Below, in pieces: positions 17,154-25,662 of a DNA stretch of 64,000 nt. Source of the DNA: Nitrospirota bacterium (GTDB lineage: Bacteria > Nitrospirota > UBA9217). The notes beneath the pieces were generated by a model. That model was not told where the DNA came from and did not search any database. It saw nothing but the letters and a program-made list of their open reading frames with translations. Location: contig JAOUEV010000004.1 in assembly GCA_029858565.1 (NCBI GenBank), forward strand, positions 62,001-126,000, written 5' to 3'. Position numbers and translations under genes: made by a program. Within the stretch, counting starts at the first letter, position 1; each line of letters begins with the position of its first letter.

Positions 17154-18968
17154 ATGTTCACGTATGTTGGCGGACGTACTGTGGAAAAGGGAACCTACTG
17201 GAATCTGTCCAGCGGAGATCGGATCGATGTGAACGGTTCTGCGGTCCTGGCCGGGTCATCGGAAGAGCGGTATGTAAAGCTTCCGAAGGCAGGGGTCGTG
17301 ATCGCAGGGCCGCTTGCAGGCCTGCTGTTCTCTGTTGTGGCGCCGTTCCTGTTCCTGGTCATCATGCTGGCGCTTTTGCCGCGCACGGTCCATGCTTCGG
17401 GCTCTCTGCTGAACGAGGAAGCGCAGACCTGTCTCAGCTGTCATGGGACGCCGGGCATGACCATGACCTTCGGCGATAAATCGACGGTCTCGTTGCATGT
17501 CGATGAGCAGCACTTCAAGAGTTCCGTTCACAGCACCATGGGCTGCACCGGTTGCCATTCCGATGTGTCCATGGACACCCATCCCGCGGCGAAATACGCG
17601 ACGAAGCAGCAGTTTCTGCTGCATCTCGCGAGCGCCTGCAGGACCTGCCATGCAGATGAACAGGTGATGGCCAATCCGCTTCATAAGCGGGCCATTACCC
17701 GGGCCAACGCGCCCCCCTGTTCAGATTGCCATGGTTCCCATTCCATCAGGAACGTACCCACCCAGAAAGAGAAGTTCAGCTCCACGCAGTATTGCCTTAC
17801 CTGTCATTCTCACGAACTCAGCAAAACGATCAACGGGGAATCGATCTCCCTGACCATCGACGAAGGTGGCCTCAGGAGTTCGGTCCACAAGAACCACGGC
17901 TGTTCTGACTGTCACACAAAGTATTCCATGGACAGTCATCCGCAGCCGTCGTTCGAAAGCATCCGGGAGCTTTCCATTGCCGCTTCGGACGCCTGTATGA
18001 GGTGTCATTTCGACAAGGCGACACAGCACAAGGGAAGTATCCACGCCAGATTGCTGTCCGACGGCAACCGCAAGGCACCGGTATGCGCAGACTGCCACGG
18101 TTCGCACAAGGTCGGCCCCAAGGCCCTGGCGGACACCATGGGCGGCGTGCCCTGCAAGAAGTGCCATCAGGACATATTTGCAGCCTACCAGGGGAGCGTG
18201 CACGGTTTGGCGAAAAGCAACGGTCAAAGCGGACATGCGCCGCTCTGCTCGAGCTGCCATTATGCCCATGACGTAAAGCCAGCCATGGCTTCCCGGTCGC
18301 CGAAGGATGTATGTATGGGGTGTCATCCCGACATCGCCACAGCCCATCAGAAGTGGCTTCCGAACACCGAGGCCCATTTTGACGCTGTCGCCTGCACGGC
18401 ATGCCATGTTCCCGGCGACTACAAACGGAGCATCTACCTGCGTCTCACTGACGGGTCCTCGGGAATGCTGCTGAGCGATACGGTCGTTCGGAAGATCCTT
18501 GAGACCGGACAAAAGGTGAAGGATATAACACCTGAAAAACTCTGGTCGCTCTATCAGAACCTGAACAAAGGTCAGTCTGTCAAAATGAGCGGCATGGTCA
18601 GCTTGAAGGACCACCGGCAGGCGCATTATCTCGCACCCAAGGAAAAGGCGGTCCGTCAGTGCGAATGGTGCCATTCGGCGAACGCAGAATTCTTTAAATC
18701 AGTGTCCATGACCGTGGCCAAGTCCGATGGAAGAGAGTCCAGTATTGACGTGGATTCCGCGTCACTGGGCTCTGTCTACGCCATGGTGCCACTGAATCAG
18801 TTCTACGTTCTGGGCGGTACGAGAATCCGCGCCATGGACTATCTCGGCGCAGCAATGGTCCTGGGCGGTCTCGCGGTTCCTATCGGACACGGTACGCTCA
18901 GACTTTTGACCGCACGGCTGCGCAGGTCACGACAGCAGCAAGGAAAGGGAGGGCGGGGCCATGCATAA
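17154..18968 (+). CDS. Membrane-anchored multihaem (13 CxxCH) c-type cytochrome
   Basis: A 604-residue cytochrome. Residues 1-45 form a soluble N-terminal segment that must be cytoplasmic, followed by a membrane helix (about 48-75). The periplasmic part holds 13 CxxCH haem-binding motifs between about residues 94 and 510, many paired with upstream SVH/SIH histidines that can be axial ligands. A second hydrophobic segment lies near the C-terminus (about 560-580), followed by a basic tail. The next gene, a cytochrome b, overlaps it by 8 bp, so the pair is likely a quinol-cytochrome c oxidoreductase of the Cbc type that feeds periplasmic or extracellular electron acceptors. The ATG follows a strong AAAGGAGGA site. 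The true acceptor is unknown. Confidence 0.92.
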   Translation: MFTYVGGRTVEKGTYWNLSSGDRIDVNGSAVLAGSSEERYVKLPKAGVVIAGPLAGLLFSVVAPFLFLVIMLALLPRTVHASGSLLNEEAQTCLSCHGTPGMTMTFGDKSTVSLHVDEQHFKSSVHSTMGCTGCHSDVSMDTHPAAKYATKQQFLLHLASACRTCHADEQVMANPLHKRAITRANAPPCSDCHGSHSIRNVPTQKEKFSSTQYCLTCHSHELSKTINGESISLTIDEGGLRSSVHKNHGCSDCHTKYSMDSHPQPSFESIRELSIAASDACMRCHFDKATQHKGSIHARLLSDGNRKAPVCADCHGSHKVGPKALADTMGGVPCKKCHQDIFAAYQGSVHGLAKSNGQSGHAPLCSSCHYAHDVKPAMASRSPKDVCMGCHPDIATAHQKWLPNTEAHFDAVACTACHVPGDYKRSIYLRLTDGSSGMLLSDTVVRKILETGQKVKDITPEKLWSLYQNLNKGQSVKMSGMVSLKDHRQAHYLAPKEKAVRQCEWCHSANAEFFKSVSMTVAKSDGRESSIDVDSASLGSVYAMVPLNQFYVLGGTRIRAMDYLGAAMVLGGLAVPIGHGTLRLLTARLRRSRQQQGKGGRGHA

Positions 18969-19590
18969 GACCTATCTCCATCCGATGCCGGTGAGATTGT
19001 GGCACTGGAACAATGCATTCTGCTTTCTCGTGCTGATCGTAACGGGCGCGCAGATCAGGTACCGCGACGCGCTGGACCTGATGTCATTCAAGAACGCGGT
19101 GGATGTCCATAATTTCTTCGGGTTCCTGTTGATAGCGAACTTCATGCTCTGGGCGCTGTATTACATGATCTCCCGTAAGCTGAAGATCTACATTCCGGAC
19201 CCGAACCTGAAGAATTTCGTTCTCGGATCCTTGAAGCAGGCCCGGTATTACGGCTACGGGATCTTTGTAGGCGAGCCGAACCCGCATCACGCTACCCCTG
19301 ACAATAAGTTCAATCCCATGCAGCAGGTGGCGTATTTCAATATAATGCTCCTTTTGCTGCCGCTCCAGATCGTCTCCGGACTGTTGATGTGGGACATCAA
19401 ACGATTCGCAGCAATGATCAGCATCGTGGGAGGAATAAAAGTGGTCGACTCTCTTCATGTGTTCCTGACCCTGTTCTTTACATCATTCCTGTTCGTGCAT
19501 GTGTACCTGGCGACACTAGGACACACACCGCTCGAACACATCAAGGCGATGTTCACGGGATACGAGGAAGAGAGCGAAGTCGCGCACTGA
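18961..19590 (+). CDS. Di-haem cytochrome b (cytochrome b561 / Ni-Fe hydrogenase b-type family)
   Basis: A 209-residue protein with four membrane helices. Histidines placed to bind two b haems are His15 and His50 in helices 1-2 and His166 and His180 in helix 4. This fold oxidises or reduces the quinone pool and exchanges electrons with a periplasmic partner. Its start overlaps the end of the 13-haem cytochrome gene, so the partner is very probably that protein. Together they resemble the two halves of Geobacter CbcL, where multihaem c and di-haem b are fused in one chain. A terminator follows. Confidence 0.9.
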   Translation: MHKTYLHPMPVRLWHWNNAFCFLVLIVTGAQIRYRDALDLMSFKNAVDVHNFFGFLLIANFMLWALYYMISRKLKIYIPDPNLKNFVLGSLKQARYYGYGIFVGEPNPHHATPDNKFNPMQQVAYFNIMLLLLPLQIVSGLLMWDIKRFAAMISIVGGIKVVDSLHVFLTLFFTSFLFVHVYLATLGHTPLEHIKAMFTGYEEESEVAH

Positions 19591-19609
19591 CGGCGAAATG
19601 TTGTCGGCC

Positions 19610-19643
19610 AGGGGGAACGGGCGAAGGCCCTTCCCCCTTTTTT
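19610..19643 (+). terminator. Rho-independent terminator after the cytochrome c/b pair
   Basis: A GC-rich stem (AGGGGGAACGGGC at 19610-19622 with GCCCTTCCCCCT at 19627-19638, one bulged base) runs into six T residues. Confidence 0.85.
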
Positions 19644-19710
19644 AATTGGAGCTGTGGCGGTTGGGGATGCCTGGAATTGAACTGATTTGAATCGAGGGGA
19701 TAACACGAGA

Positions 19711-19834
19711 AAGGCAAATGCGTCTCGCGCAAAGCTGCAAAAACGCCAGGGAAATCCTAATAGCAAGTGATAAAAGAGATGATTTGTTCTTTCTTTGCGG
19801 CTTGGCGGCTTTGCGCGAGAAAAGGTATTTGCCC
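19711..19834. repeat. Imperfect long inverted repeat (CTCGCGCAAAGC-type)
   Basis: The left arm at about 19711-19752 contains CTCGCGCAAAGC, and the right arm at about 19789-19834 contains its complement GCTTTGCGCGAG, with further matching CGCCA/TGGCG and GGCAAAT/ATTTGCC pairs. It fills most of the gap between the cytochrome b terminator and the end of hflX and resembles the elements at 13.5 and 15.6 kb. Confidence 0.75.
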
Positions 19835-19836
19835 TG

Positions 19837-21513
19837 TCAGTTTTGATTTAAAACAGGTTGATCTGCTTCGGACGATCCTTCCGGCCAGAGCTGCTGCTCG
19901 ATCGCTTCAAGGAGCGGTCCGAGAGTTGCGGGATCGATGGCAGAACAGAGGACGCTGTTGAACCGTGACGCGATGGCCCGCGCCCAGAGGGCGTTCACCT
20001 GGTCTACCTTGTTGAATACCACAAGGCAAGCAATGTGGTCCAGCCCGATCTCGTTCAGGATCTTGTTCACCGATTCCATCTGCTGCTCGAAACGGGGATT
20101 CCCGATATCCACGACATGAAGGATCAGGTCTGCGTCCTGCATCTCATCGAGCGTTGCGCGAAAGGCGCCGAGGAGGTCCGGCGGAAGGTCCCGGATGAAT
20201 CCCACGGTGTCCGTGATGACCACTTCTCGCTCACGCGGGAATCTGAGCCGGCGCGTAGCGGTATCGAGCGTCGCGAACAGCAGGTTCTCGGCCTTAACCT
20301 CGGACCTGGTGAGATTGTTAAACAGCGTTGATTTCCCCGCATTGGTGTATCCCGCGATGGACACGATGGGAATATGGCTCCGGACACGCCGTTCCCGACG
20401 CTGCTGGCGGGCTTTTCCGAGACCTTCAAGCTGTTTTTCCAATCGCCGGATCTTGTCCCGTGCTCTGCGCATGTCGATCTCGAGCCTGGTCTCGCCAGGA
20501 CCTCTGCCGCCGATGCCTCCGGTCAGGCGTGAGAGGGCGGTTGAGCGTTCGGAAAGCCTGGGAAGCCGGTACTTAAGCTGAGCAAGCTCTACCTGGACCT
20601 TCCCATCCCCGCTGTGCGCCCTTCGTGCGAAGATATCGAGGATCAGTTGGGTGCGGTCGATGACCCGGAGCTCGGTAATATCGCCGATGGCTTTTACCTG
20701 GGCCGGAGAAAGGTCCTGGTCGAACACGATGAGGTCCGCACCGAGCTGTTGGGAGTGGATGATCATGTCCTTGAGCTTTCCTGCGCCCATGAGGTAGCGA
20801 GGGTTGATGTCATGAGGGCGCTGGATCACCGCGTCCAGGACGGTAATCCCGTCGGAACGGGCAAGCTCCTTAAGTTCTTCGACTGATTCTTCCTGCTCAT
20901 GACGCGGTTTTTTTGATACACTCACCAGGATGGCGCGGTCCCTGCCGCCAACCTTTACCGCGGCCTGAGCTCGCTCCATCTGGCGTTCCATGTCCGCAAT
21001 AAACACCGAAGCATCAAGATCCAGCATGTGGACCGGGCATGAAGGGAGCACTTCGTAAAGTTTTTCCTCGGGATTGGGGGGCAGGAGATAGGCAAGCGAA
21101 ATATTGCCGGGAAGGCCGTCTTTGCGGGCGACAATGGACGCAATAAGGTCAAGCCGAAGCAGTGCGAGGTCCGTCAGGTCCTCCTGATTCAGCGGGTGAT
21201 CGGTAAGATGGGTATGGACAAAACGCACACCGCGCAAGCGTTTATGGCCCAGGCGGTAATTCGAGAGGTCAGGAATAAGAATACTCCGGTCCGAACCGAC
21301 CAGAACTGAGCGCACCGCTCCGGAACGATCGATAATGAGTCCGACCTGCCTTCCCGTCTGAACTGACGCCTCGGTCAGCGCCCGGGCTGCTTCAAGGGTT
21401 ATTACCTGGGAGGGTGGGGTTTTCCTTCGGTACAGACGCTCAAGTAAACGCAGATCAGCGGGTTTGAGCCCGGCTATGTTTCCATGGATCGACGAGATGG
21501 AAATATCCTCCAA
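19837..21513 (-). CDS. hflX: GTPase HflX (long form)
   Basis: A 558-residue ribosome-associated GTPase that splits stalled or stressed 70S ribosomes. The G1 loop GYTNAGKST is near residue 388, and G3 (DTVGFIRDLP) and G4 (NKVD) follow. The HflX-specific domain with GGIGGRGPGETRLE lies before the G domain. The protein is over 100 residues longer than E. coli HflX because of an N-terminal extension, common in clostridial and deltaproteobacterial homologues. The start is a TTG at 21513 without a convincing ribosome site, so it is uncertain. Confidence 0.95.
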   Translation of the reverse strand: MEDISISSIHGNIAGLKPADLRLLERLYRRKTPPSQVITLEAARALTEASVQTGRQVGLIIDRSGAVRSVLVGSDRSILIPDLSNYRLGHKRLRGVRFVHTHLTDHPLNQEDLTDLALLRLDLIASIVARKDGLPGNISLAYLLPPNPEEKLYEVLPSCPVHMLDLDASVFIADMERQMERAQAAVKVGGRDRAILVSVSKKPRHEQEESVEELKELARSDGITVLDAVIQRPHDINPRYLMGAGKLKDMIIHSQQLGADLIVFDQDLSPAQVKAIGDITELRVIDRTQLILDIFARRAHSGDGKVQVELAQLKYRLPRLSERSTALSRLTGGIGGRGPGETRLEIDMRRARDKIRRLEKQLEGLGKARQQRRERRVRSHIPIVSIAGYTNAGKSTLFNNLTRSEVKAENLLFATLDTATRRLRFPREREVVITDTVGFIRDLPPDLLGAFRATLDEMQDADLILHVVDIGNPRFEQQMESVNKILNEIGLDHIACLVVFNKVDQVNALWARAIASRFNSVLCSAIDPATLGPLLEAIEQQLWPEGSSEADQPVLNQN

Positions 21514-21599
21514 AAGTACGATAAAAAGCCCGATTACCGTGGTGGTCTGTTTATTTCGACGGGCTGCGGCGGCATGGAAATGTCGTAGAGGAGATGTTC

Positions 21600-22121
21600 T
21601 TACTCAAGGTAGACAATATCGTGCACCCGGGCGTGATCATCCACTTTGATCCCGACACATTGACCCGCAACAGCCTCGTCAACATGACCGTGTTCATACT
21701 CCATGGAGGACAATGTCTGGGTGAAGTCAGTGGTATGGCCCTTGATCCGCACGCGGTCGCCGGTCTTGAGCTTTGCTCTGTTGATCTGGATCACGGCGAC
21801 GCCCAGATCGCTGTAATAGTGGGTCACCACGCCGATAGCCTGCTCCTGGCTGGCCGGTTCTTCAACAGGAGGGGCCTCGACGGTCGGTGGACCCGGTTCA
21901 ACCAGGGGCAGTTCTTTCTTGATGCTTTTCGAAGAGGGTCTTTTCGCTGCAATGACAGCCGAACGTTTTTTCCTGGTCTTTTTGGGAGTCTTTTCTTTAG
22001 CGGTCTTTTTGACCGTGATCTTCTTCTTGAGTTTATTCTTAGCAGCCTTTTTTTTGCCGGAAGTTGGGCGGGAAGTCGTTGATCCTGCGGACTTGCGATT
22101 CTGTTTACCGGTCGCTGGCAT
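21600..22121 (-). CDS. Lys/Ser-rich protein with elongation-factor-like (EF-Tu domain 2) C-terminus
   Basis: A 173-residue protein in two parts. Residues 1-60 are strongly basic (Lys, Arg, Ser and Thr repeats like histone H1 tails), and about 60-95 are Pro/Glu-rich. Residues about 97-173 form a beta-barrel like the second domain of translational GTPases (VGVVTHYYSDLGVAVIQI, then LKTGDRVRIKGHTTDF). Stand-alone proteins with this domain are annotated as translation elongation factor-like and often occur in anaerobes. There is no GTPase domain. A nucleic acid- or ribosome-binding role is plausible but unproven. The ATG follows GGGAGGG. It is 86 bp upstream of hflX, on the same strand. Confidence 0.75.
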   Translation of the reverse strand: MPATGKQNRKSAGSTTSRPTSGKKKAAKNKLKKKITVKKTAKEKTPKKTRKKRSAVIAAKRPSSKSIKKELPLVEPGPPTVEAPPVEEPASQEQAIGVVTHYYSDLGVAVIQINRAKLKTGDRVRIKGHTTDFTQTLSSMEYEHGHVDEAVAGQCVGIKVDDHARVHDIVYLE

Positions 22122-22298
22122 GAGAAACCCTCCCTGGATTATTTACAAGGCGATAGGAGCCTTAGCTGCTCTTTGGCCCCTGATTGCTACTTCTATAAAA
22201 ATATTAGCACAGAAACGCCAAATTGCAACGAATAATAAATCTCTCAGGGGCACCTTGTCGTCGGCAATTTATCGTGACGGGAATCGTTGTCAGGTTCG

Positions 22299-22841
22299 TC
22301 ACTGATTGAGGTATCGGTATAGTTCGATCTCGGTGCGAGCGGCCTCCATATTTCCTGCCTCCTGATAGATCCGGCCGAGGTATTGATGCACATCAGGCTC
22401 GCGAGGGTCAATGTCTTTTGCTTTGAGCAGGTAACTGAGGGCTTTCTGCCTGTCATGCAGGACGTTGTAGTACAGGATACCGGCATTATAGTACGGCGCC
22501 GGGTCATCGGGCTGGAAGCGGATTGCCCGCTCGTAGGCGCTGATAGCCTCGGGAATTCGGTTCAAACGCTCGAGCGCGATTCCCAGGTTGATATAGACCG
22601 TCGGCTGGTAGGCATTCAGAGCAAGTGAATGTGCAAAGGTCCTATAGGCCCCTTCGCTGTTGCCGATAGCCAGCAGATGGAGTCCCAGCTCATTGTAGCC
22701 TCGCGCTTTCCGGGTTTTTGCAAGCGAATCGGCCCAGATGGTCCCATCATCGCGCCAGAGCGCATTGCGTTCGATGGTTACGGTCAGGAGTGCTCCCAGA
22801 AGTATCGCCAGAACACCGTACTTCATGTGGTGTTGTAACAT
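22299..22841 (-). CDS. TPR protein with N-terminal membrane segment, possible remnant of a TMTC-like protein
   Basis: A 180-residue protein. One hydrophobic helix (about 8-25) is followed by a segment (RNALWRDDGTIWADSLAKT) and then about four tetratricopeptide repeats to the C-terminus. The W-x-D-x-x-x-W segment directly before the first TPR is typical of large multi-helix TMTC/DUF1736 proteins, in which it follows about 11 membrane helices; here only one helix remains. It may therefore be an N-terminally truncated descendant or a naturally short form. The Met at 22841 has an AAGG site; a TTG at 22853 is the alternative start. Confidence 0.65.
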   Translation of the reverse strand: MLQHHMKYGVLAILLGALLTVTIERNALWRDDGTIWADSLAKTRKARGYNELGLHLLAIGNSEGAYRTFAHSLALNAYQPTVYINLGIALERLNRIPEAISAYERAIRFQPDDPAPYYNAGILYYNVLHDRQKALSYLLKAKDIDPREPDVHQYLGRIYQEAGNMEAARTEIELYRYLNQ

Positions 22842-22922
22842 GTTTGCCTTCAAAGCACAAGGTTCACCGGGAAAGATCCGTATTTTTTTTTACAGCACAT
22901 ATGCATCAAAGCGCCTTTCAGG

Positions 22923-22951
22923 TTGACGACCGTCCATCGATGTATTATATT
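22923..22951 (+). promoter_or_regulatory. Sigma-70-like promoter for the heptosyltransferase gene
   Basis: TTGACG (22923-22928) and TATATT (22946-22951) are separated by 17 bp. The predicted start near 22958 leaves almost no leader, which argues that the coding start is one of the later Met codons at 22965 or 22974. Confidence 0.6.
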
Positions 22952-22973
22952 TGGCATGCGCAGTATGCGGACC

Positions 22974-24002
22974 ATGGAAAGAATACTTATCATCAAATTA
23001 TCAGCGATCGGCGATGTTGTCCAGACCCTGCCGGCACTTGAAGCTATTAAACGCGCCCTACCTGACAGCAGGATCGACTGGGTCGTTGAGGAGGCTGCCG
23101 CAGGTATTCTGGAGGGGCATCCGCTCATCGACCGGTTGCTCGTTTCCCGTAGAAAGACCTGGTTTCGATTGCTGAAAAGGCCCAATACCTTTCTTCAGGG
23201 GAGCAGGGAGTTAAAGAACTTCATCTCCGAGCTGAAAAAGGTCCGCTATGATATGGCGATCGATTTTCAGGGGCTTTTAAAGAGCGGTATTGTCATGGGT
23301 CTTGCGCGGGCGGACCGCAAGATCGGTTATGCCGGGTCACGGGAGTTCTCCTCGCTGTTCCTGAATGAACGGCTTCCTGCCTATGACATCGAACGGCATG
23401 CTTTGGAACGGTATCTGGACATCGCGCGGTACCTGGGTGCGGTTGATCCGTCATCGGTATGCGTGCTTCCTATCGATCTTGAAAAGAAACTGATACGGGA
23501 ACGGCTCTCGATCGCTGTGAGTAAGAATGAGCGCATCGTAGTGCTTAACCCCATGGCTCGCTGGCAAACCAAACTCTGGCCGGAGGAAAAGTTCTCCCAA
23601 CTCGCCGATCGCCTGATCAGCGAGCGGAGAGCGGCAGTCATCTTTACCGGCAGTACGAATGACCGGGAAGTGATCGACAGGATCATGGGGATGATGAAGC
23701 GAAGGGCGCTTAACTGGGCAGGGGATACGACGCTCAAGGAACTGGCCGCGCTGGCGTCCATCGCGGACCTGTTCATAACAACCGACACCGGCCCCATGCA
23801 TCTTGCGGCTGCTGCTGGGGGGAGAGTGCTGGCGCTGTTCGGGCCAACAGCGCCATGGAGAACAGGTCCCTTTGGCAGCGGCCATAAGGTCGTGCGGAAG
23901 GGACTGGACTGTTCACCCTGCTATCAGAGGTCGTGCAGGATCGATGGCCGGTGCATGACCTCTTTATCGGTCGATGACGTGATGGATCATTTGCCGTTCT
24001 GA
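22974..24002 (+). CDS. Glycosyltransferase family 9, lipopolysaccharide heptosyltransferase I-like (WaaC/RfaC)
   Basis: A 342-residue GT-B enzyme. The N-terminus ILIIKLSAIGDVVQTLPAL is the GT9 signature, and the C-terminal domain has the TDTGPMHLAAA and ALFGPTAPWRTGP motifs that bind the ADP-sugar. Members add L-glycero-D-manno-heptose to the Kdo of lipid A core. The C-terminal CSPC and CRIDGRCM cysteines are common in this family. Met codons at 22956 and 22965 are alternative starts; none has a clear ribosome site. Its 3' end overlaps the convergent gene at 23987 by 16 bp. Confidence 0.88.
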   Translation: MERILIIKLSAIGDVVQTLPALEAIKRALPDSRIDWVVEEAAAGILEGHPLIDRLLVSRRKTWFRLLKRPNTFLQGSRELKNFISELKKVRYDMAIDFQGLLKSGIVMGLARADRKIGYAGSREFSSLFLNERLPAYDIERHALERYLDIARYLGAVDPSSVCVLPIDLEKKLIRERLSIAVSKNERIVVLNPMARWQTKLWPEEKFSQLADRLISERRAAVIFTGSTNDREVIDRIMGMMKRRALNWAGDTTLKELAALASIADLFITTDTGPMHLAAAAGGRVLALFGPTAPWRTGPFGSGHKVVRKGLDCSPCYQRSCRIDGRCMTSLSVDDVMDHLPF

Positions 24003-24445
24003 GCGATGTGGGTCTCGACGGTCTTTTGTACGTGAAGGATGATCTGGTCCAGCGGCAGACGCCGGTCATCGAGAGCCCAATAATAGAACTCGTCAAGCGA
24101 TGAAAATCGGCCGAAAGCGGCATGGCGGGAGAGCAGTGAGCTCCGGGCCGCTTCATCAGTGATGATGCCGGCCATTACGAGCTGTTCGAGAAGTGCAGGG
24201 AATGCCTGTATCCAGGTGGAGTAGGATCGGCGATGTTCCTGGGCAATTTTATTCTTTAGCAGATTGAGGACAAGTCGGTAGAGCAGATCCTGGTCCTTGA
24301 TCGCCCGCTCAGGATCGATGAGTATGGAATACATGCCGATGGCTTGCACGATCTCTGCATACCTGCCATTCTCAAAATGACTATTAATGTAGGTCTTTAC
24401 CGTCTCCAGCCTGTCTATTTCCGATACCATTACAAGCTCTGGCAT
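23987..24445 (-). CDS. Conserved hypothetical protein, predicted helical
   Basis: A 152-residue cytosolic protein. The ATG at 24445 is chosen because AAGGAGG lies upstream at good spacing; a start at 24502 has none. It is almost entirely alpha-helical and has no signal peptide. I recognise no motif. Its tail overlaps the last 16 bp of the convergent heptosyltransferase-like gene. Function unknown. Confidence 0.65.
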   Translation of the reverse strand: MPELVMVSEIDRLETVKTYINSHFENGRYAEIVQAIGMYSILIDPERAIKDQDLLYRLVLNLLKNKIAQEHRRSYSTWIQAFPALLEQLVMAGIITDEAARSSLLSRHAAFGRFSSLDEFYYWALDDRRLPLDQIILHVQKTVETHIAQNGK

Positions 24446-24698
24446 GGAACAACCTCCTTGTTGCTGATGAAATGGCCTTCCCCCGCAGGAATGGTATCGC
24501 AATTACATCGTTGACGCAAGTCATTTTTCATTATTATGGCAGGAATGGCACCAACTTAAGCACAGGTTGACCGTTTTTTTGTTGTGACCATCCTGTCCCG
24601 AACTTATTGCAATTTTCCCGAAGCATTGCCTGGGGAAGCATGACCGGAAGAATGATCTGAAAGTTCCTGGTATGATCTTCCTGGCGCATAAATTCTCC

Positions 24699-24727
24699 TT
24701 GACTTTGAGACAGTTATCTTCTATAGT
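24699..24727 (+). promoter_or_regulatory. Sigma-70-like promoter for ihfA-merR
   Basis: TTGACT (24699-24704) and TATAGT (24722-24727) are separated by 17 bp, ending 22 bp before the ihfA start codon. Confidence 0.7.
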
Positions 24728-24749
24728 ATGGCTCGTTCGGGAGGTGTTT

Positions 24750-25073
24750 ATGACCAAGGCGGACATCATCTCAGAAGTTTTTGACAAGGTCGGACTGCCA
24801 AAGCAGGACGCTGAGGAGCTTGTCGAGATGATCCTGGACACGATCAAGTTGACCCTGAAAGAAGGGGAGACCGTCAAACTTTCCGGATTCGGCAATTTCG
24901 TTGTTCGCCAGAAGCGGTCACGAAAAGGCAGGAATCCCAAGACCGGCCAGGAGATCGAGATCACGCCAAGAAGCGTGGTGAGTTTCCGGCCGAGCATGAT
25001 CTTCAAGGACCATGTCATTGAGACGGACTCGGCGACAGATGGAGCCGTCCCTGCCGGACAGCCAGCGGAGTAA
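24750..25073 (+). CDS. ihfA: Integration host factor subunit alpha
   Basis: A 107-residue HU/IHF-family DNA-bending protein. The ATG at 24750 follows GGGAGGTG. The beta-arm signature GRNPKTGQEIEI, containing the intercalating proline, is intact, as is the helical body (MTKADIISEVFDKVGL). Together with IhfB it bends DNA at promoters and recombination sites. The C-terminal extension of about 12 residues is acidic and Ala/Pro-rich. It overlaps the start of the MerR gene by 35 bp, an arrangement common in Geobacter-like genomes. Confidence 0.93.
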   Translation: MTKADIISEVFDKVGLPKQDAEELVEMILDTIKLTLKEGETVKLSGFGNFVVRQKRSRKGRNPKTGQEIEITPRSVVSFRPSMIFKDHVIETDSATDGAVPAGQPAE

Positions 25074-25368
25074 GCTCTTCTACCGAATCGGCGAGGTTAG
25101 CAGGATCAGCGGCCTTGAACCGTACGTGTTACGGTTCTGGGAAAAGGAATTCCCCCATCTCCGTCCCGGCAAGCGCGAGTCGGGTCAGCGTTTGTATACT
25201 CAAAAAGACCTGGACAATATCCTTCAGGTGAAGGAACTGTTGTATCAGCAGGGATATACTATCCCGGGTGCGAAAAAGAAACTCAGGGGCAGGTCAGGCA
25301 AAGACGTTGACGATGTTCTCGATCGGATCTCCCGGGAGATCCGGGAATTGATCGATATTCTCTCCTGA
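25039..25368 (+). CDS. MerR-family transcriptional regulator (short form)
   Basis: A 109-residue protein. The N-terminal winged helix-turn-helix ([24 protein letters not shown]) and following wing ([12 protein letters not shown]) are classic MerR. A coiled-coil dimerisation helix follows, and no effector-binding domain or metal-binding cysteines are present. This short form is regularly found directly downstream of ihfA in Geobacter-like genomes. Regulated genes are unknown. It starts inside ihfA and ends 14 bp before tRNA-Pro. Confidence 0.9.
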   Translation: MEPSLPDSQRSKLFYRIGEVSRISGLEPYVLRFWEKEFPHLRPGKRESGQRLYTQKDLDNILQVKELLYQQGYTIPGAKKKLRGRSGKDVDDVLDRISREIRELIDILS

Positions 25369-25382
25369 AAAAAATAATAAAT

Positions 25383-25459
25383 CGGGGCGTGGCGCAGCCT
25401 GGTAGCGTACTCGCTTGGGGTGCGAGTGGTCGGCCGTTCAAATCGGCTCGCCCCGACCA
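25383..25459 (+). tRNA. tRNA-Pro (anticodon GGG)
   Basis: A complete cloverleaf of 77 bases with encoded CCA. The acceptor stem is CGGGGCG/CGCCCCG with discriminator A, the anticodon arm is CTCGC-TTGGGGT-GCGAG giving anticodon GGG, and the T loop is GTTCAAATC. The C1-G72 pair and A73 fit proline identity. Confidence 0.97.
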
Positions 25460-25468
25460 TTCATAACA

Positions 25469-25503
25469 GCCATAATCAGCATCAACTGATTATGGCTTTT
25501 TTT
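25469..25503 (+). terminator. Rho-independent terminator after tRNA-Pro
   Basis: A perfect 11-bp stem (25469-25479 with 25486-25496) with a 6-base loop is followed by seven T residues. Confidence 0.93.
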
Positions 25504-25553
25504 GTTATAATTCGGCACATAAGTTAGAGGGTATTTTTCACGGCCCTTTCCGA

Positions 25554-25583
25554 TTGACTCGTTCAGGCTAAAAGAGTTATAAC
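25554..25583 (+). promoter_or_regulatory. Sigma-70-like promoter at the head of the polysaccharide locus
   Basis: TTGACT (25554-25559) and TATAAC (25578-25583) are 18 bp apart. The leader that follows contains a direct repeat of GGCTATTCTTGC (about 25612-25637). Confidence 0.5.
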
Positions 25584-25662
25584 TACCTGTGAATATTAAT
25601 AAAAACACTCTCGGGCTATTCTTGCAGGCTATTCTTGCTTCATATGTAAAATTGAGGATGTC

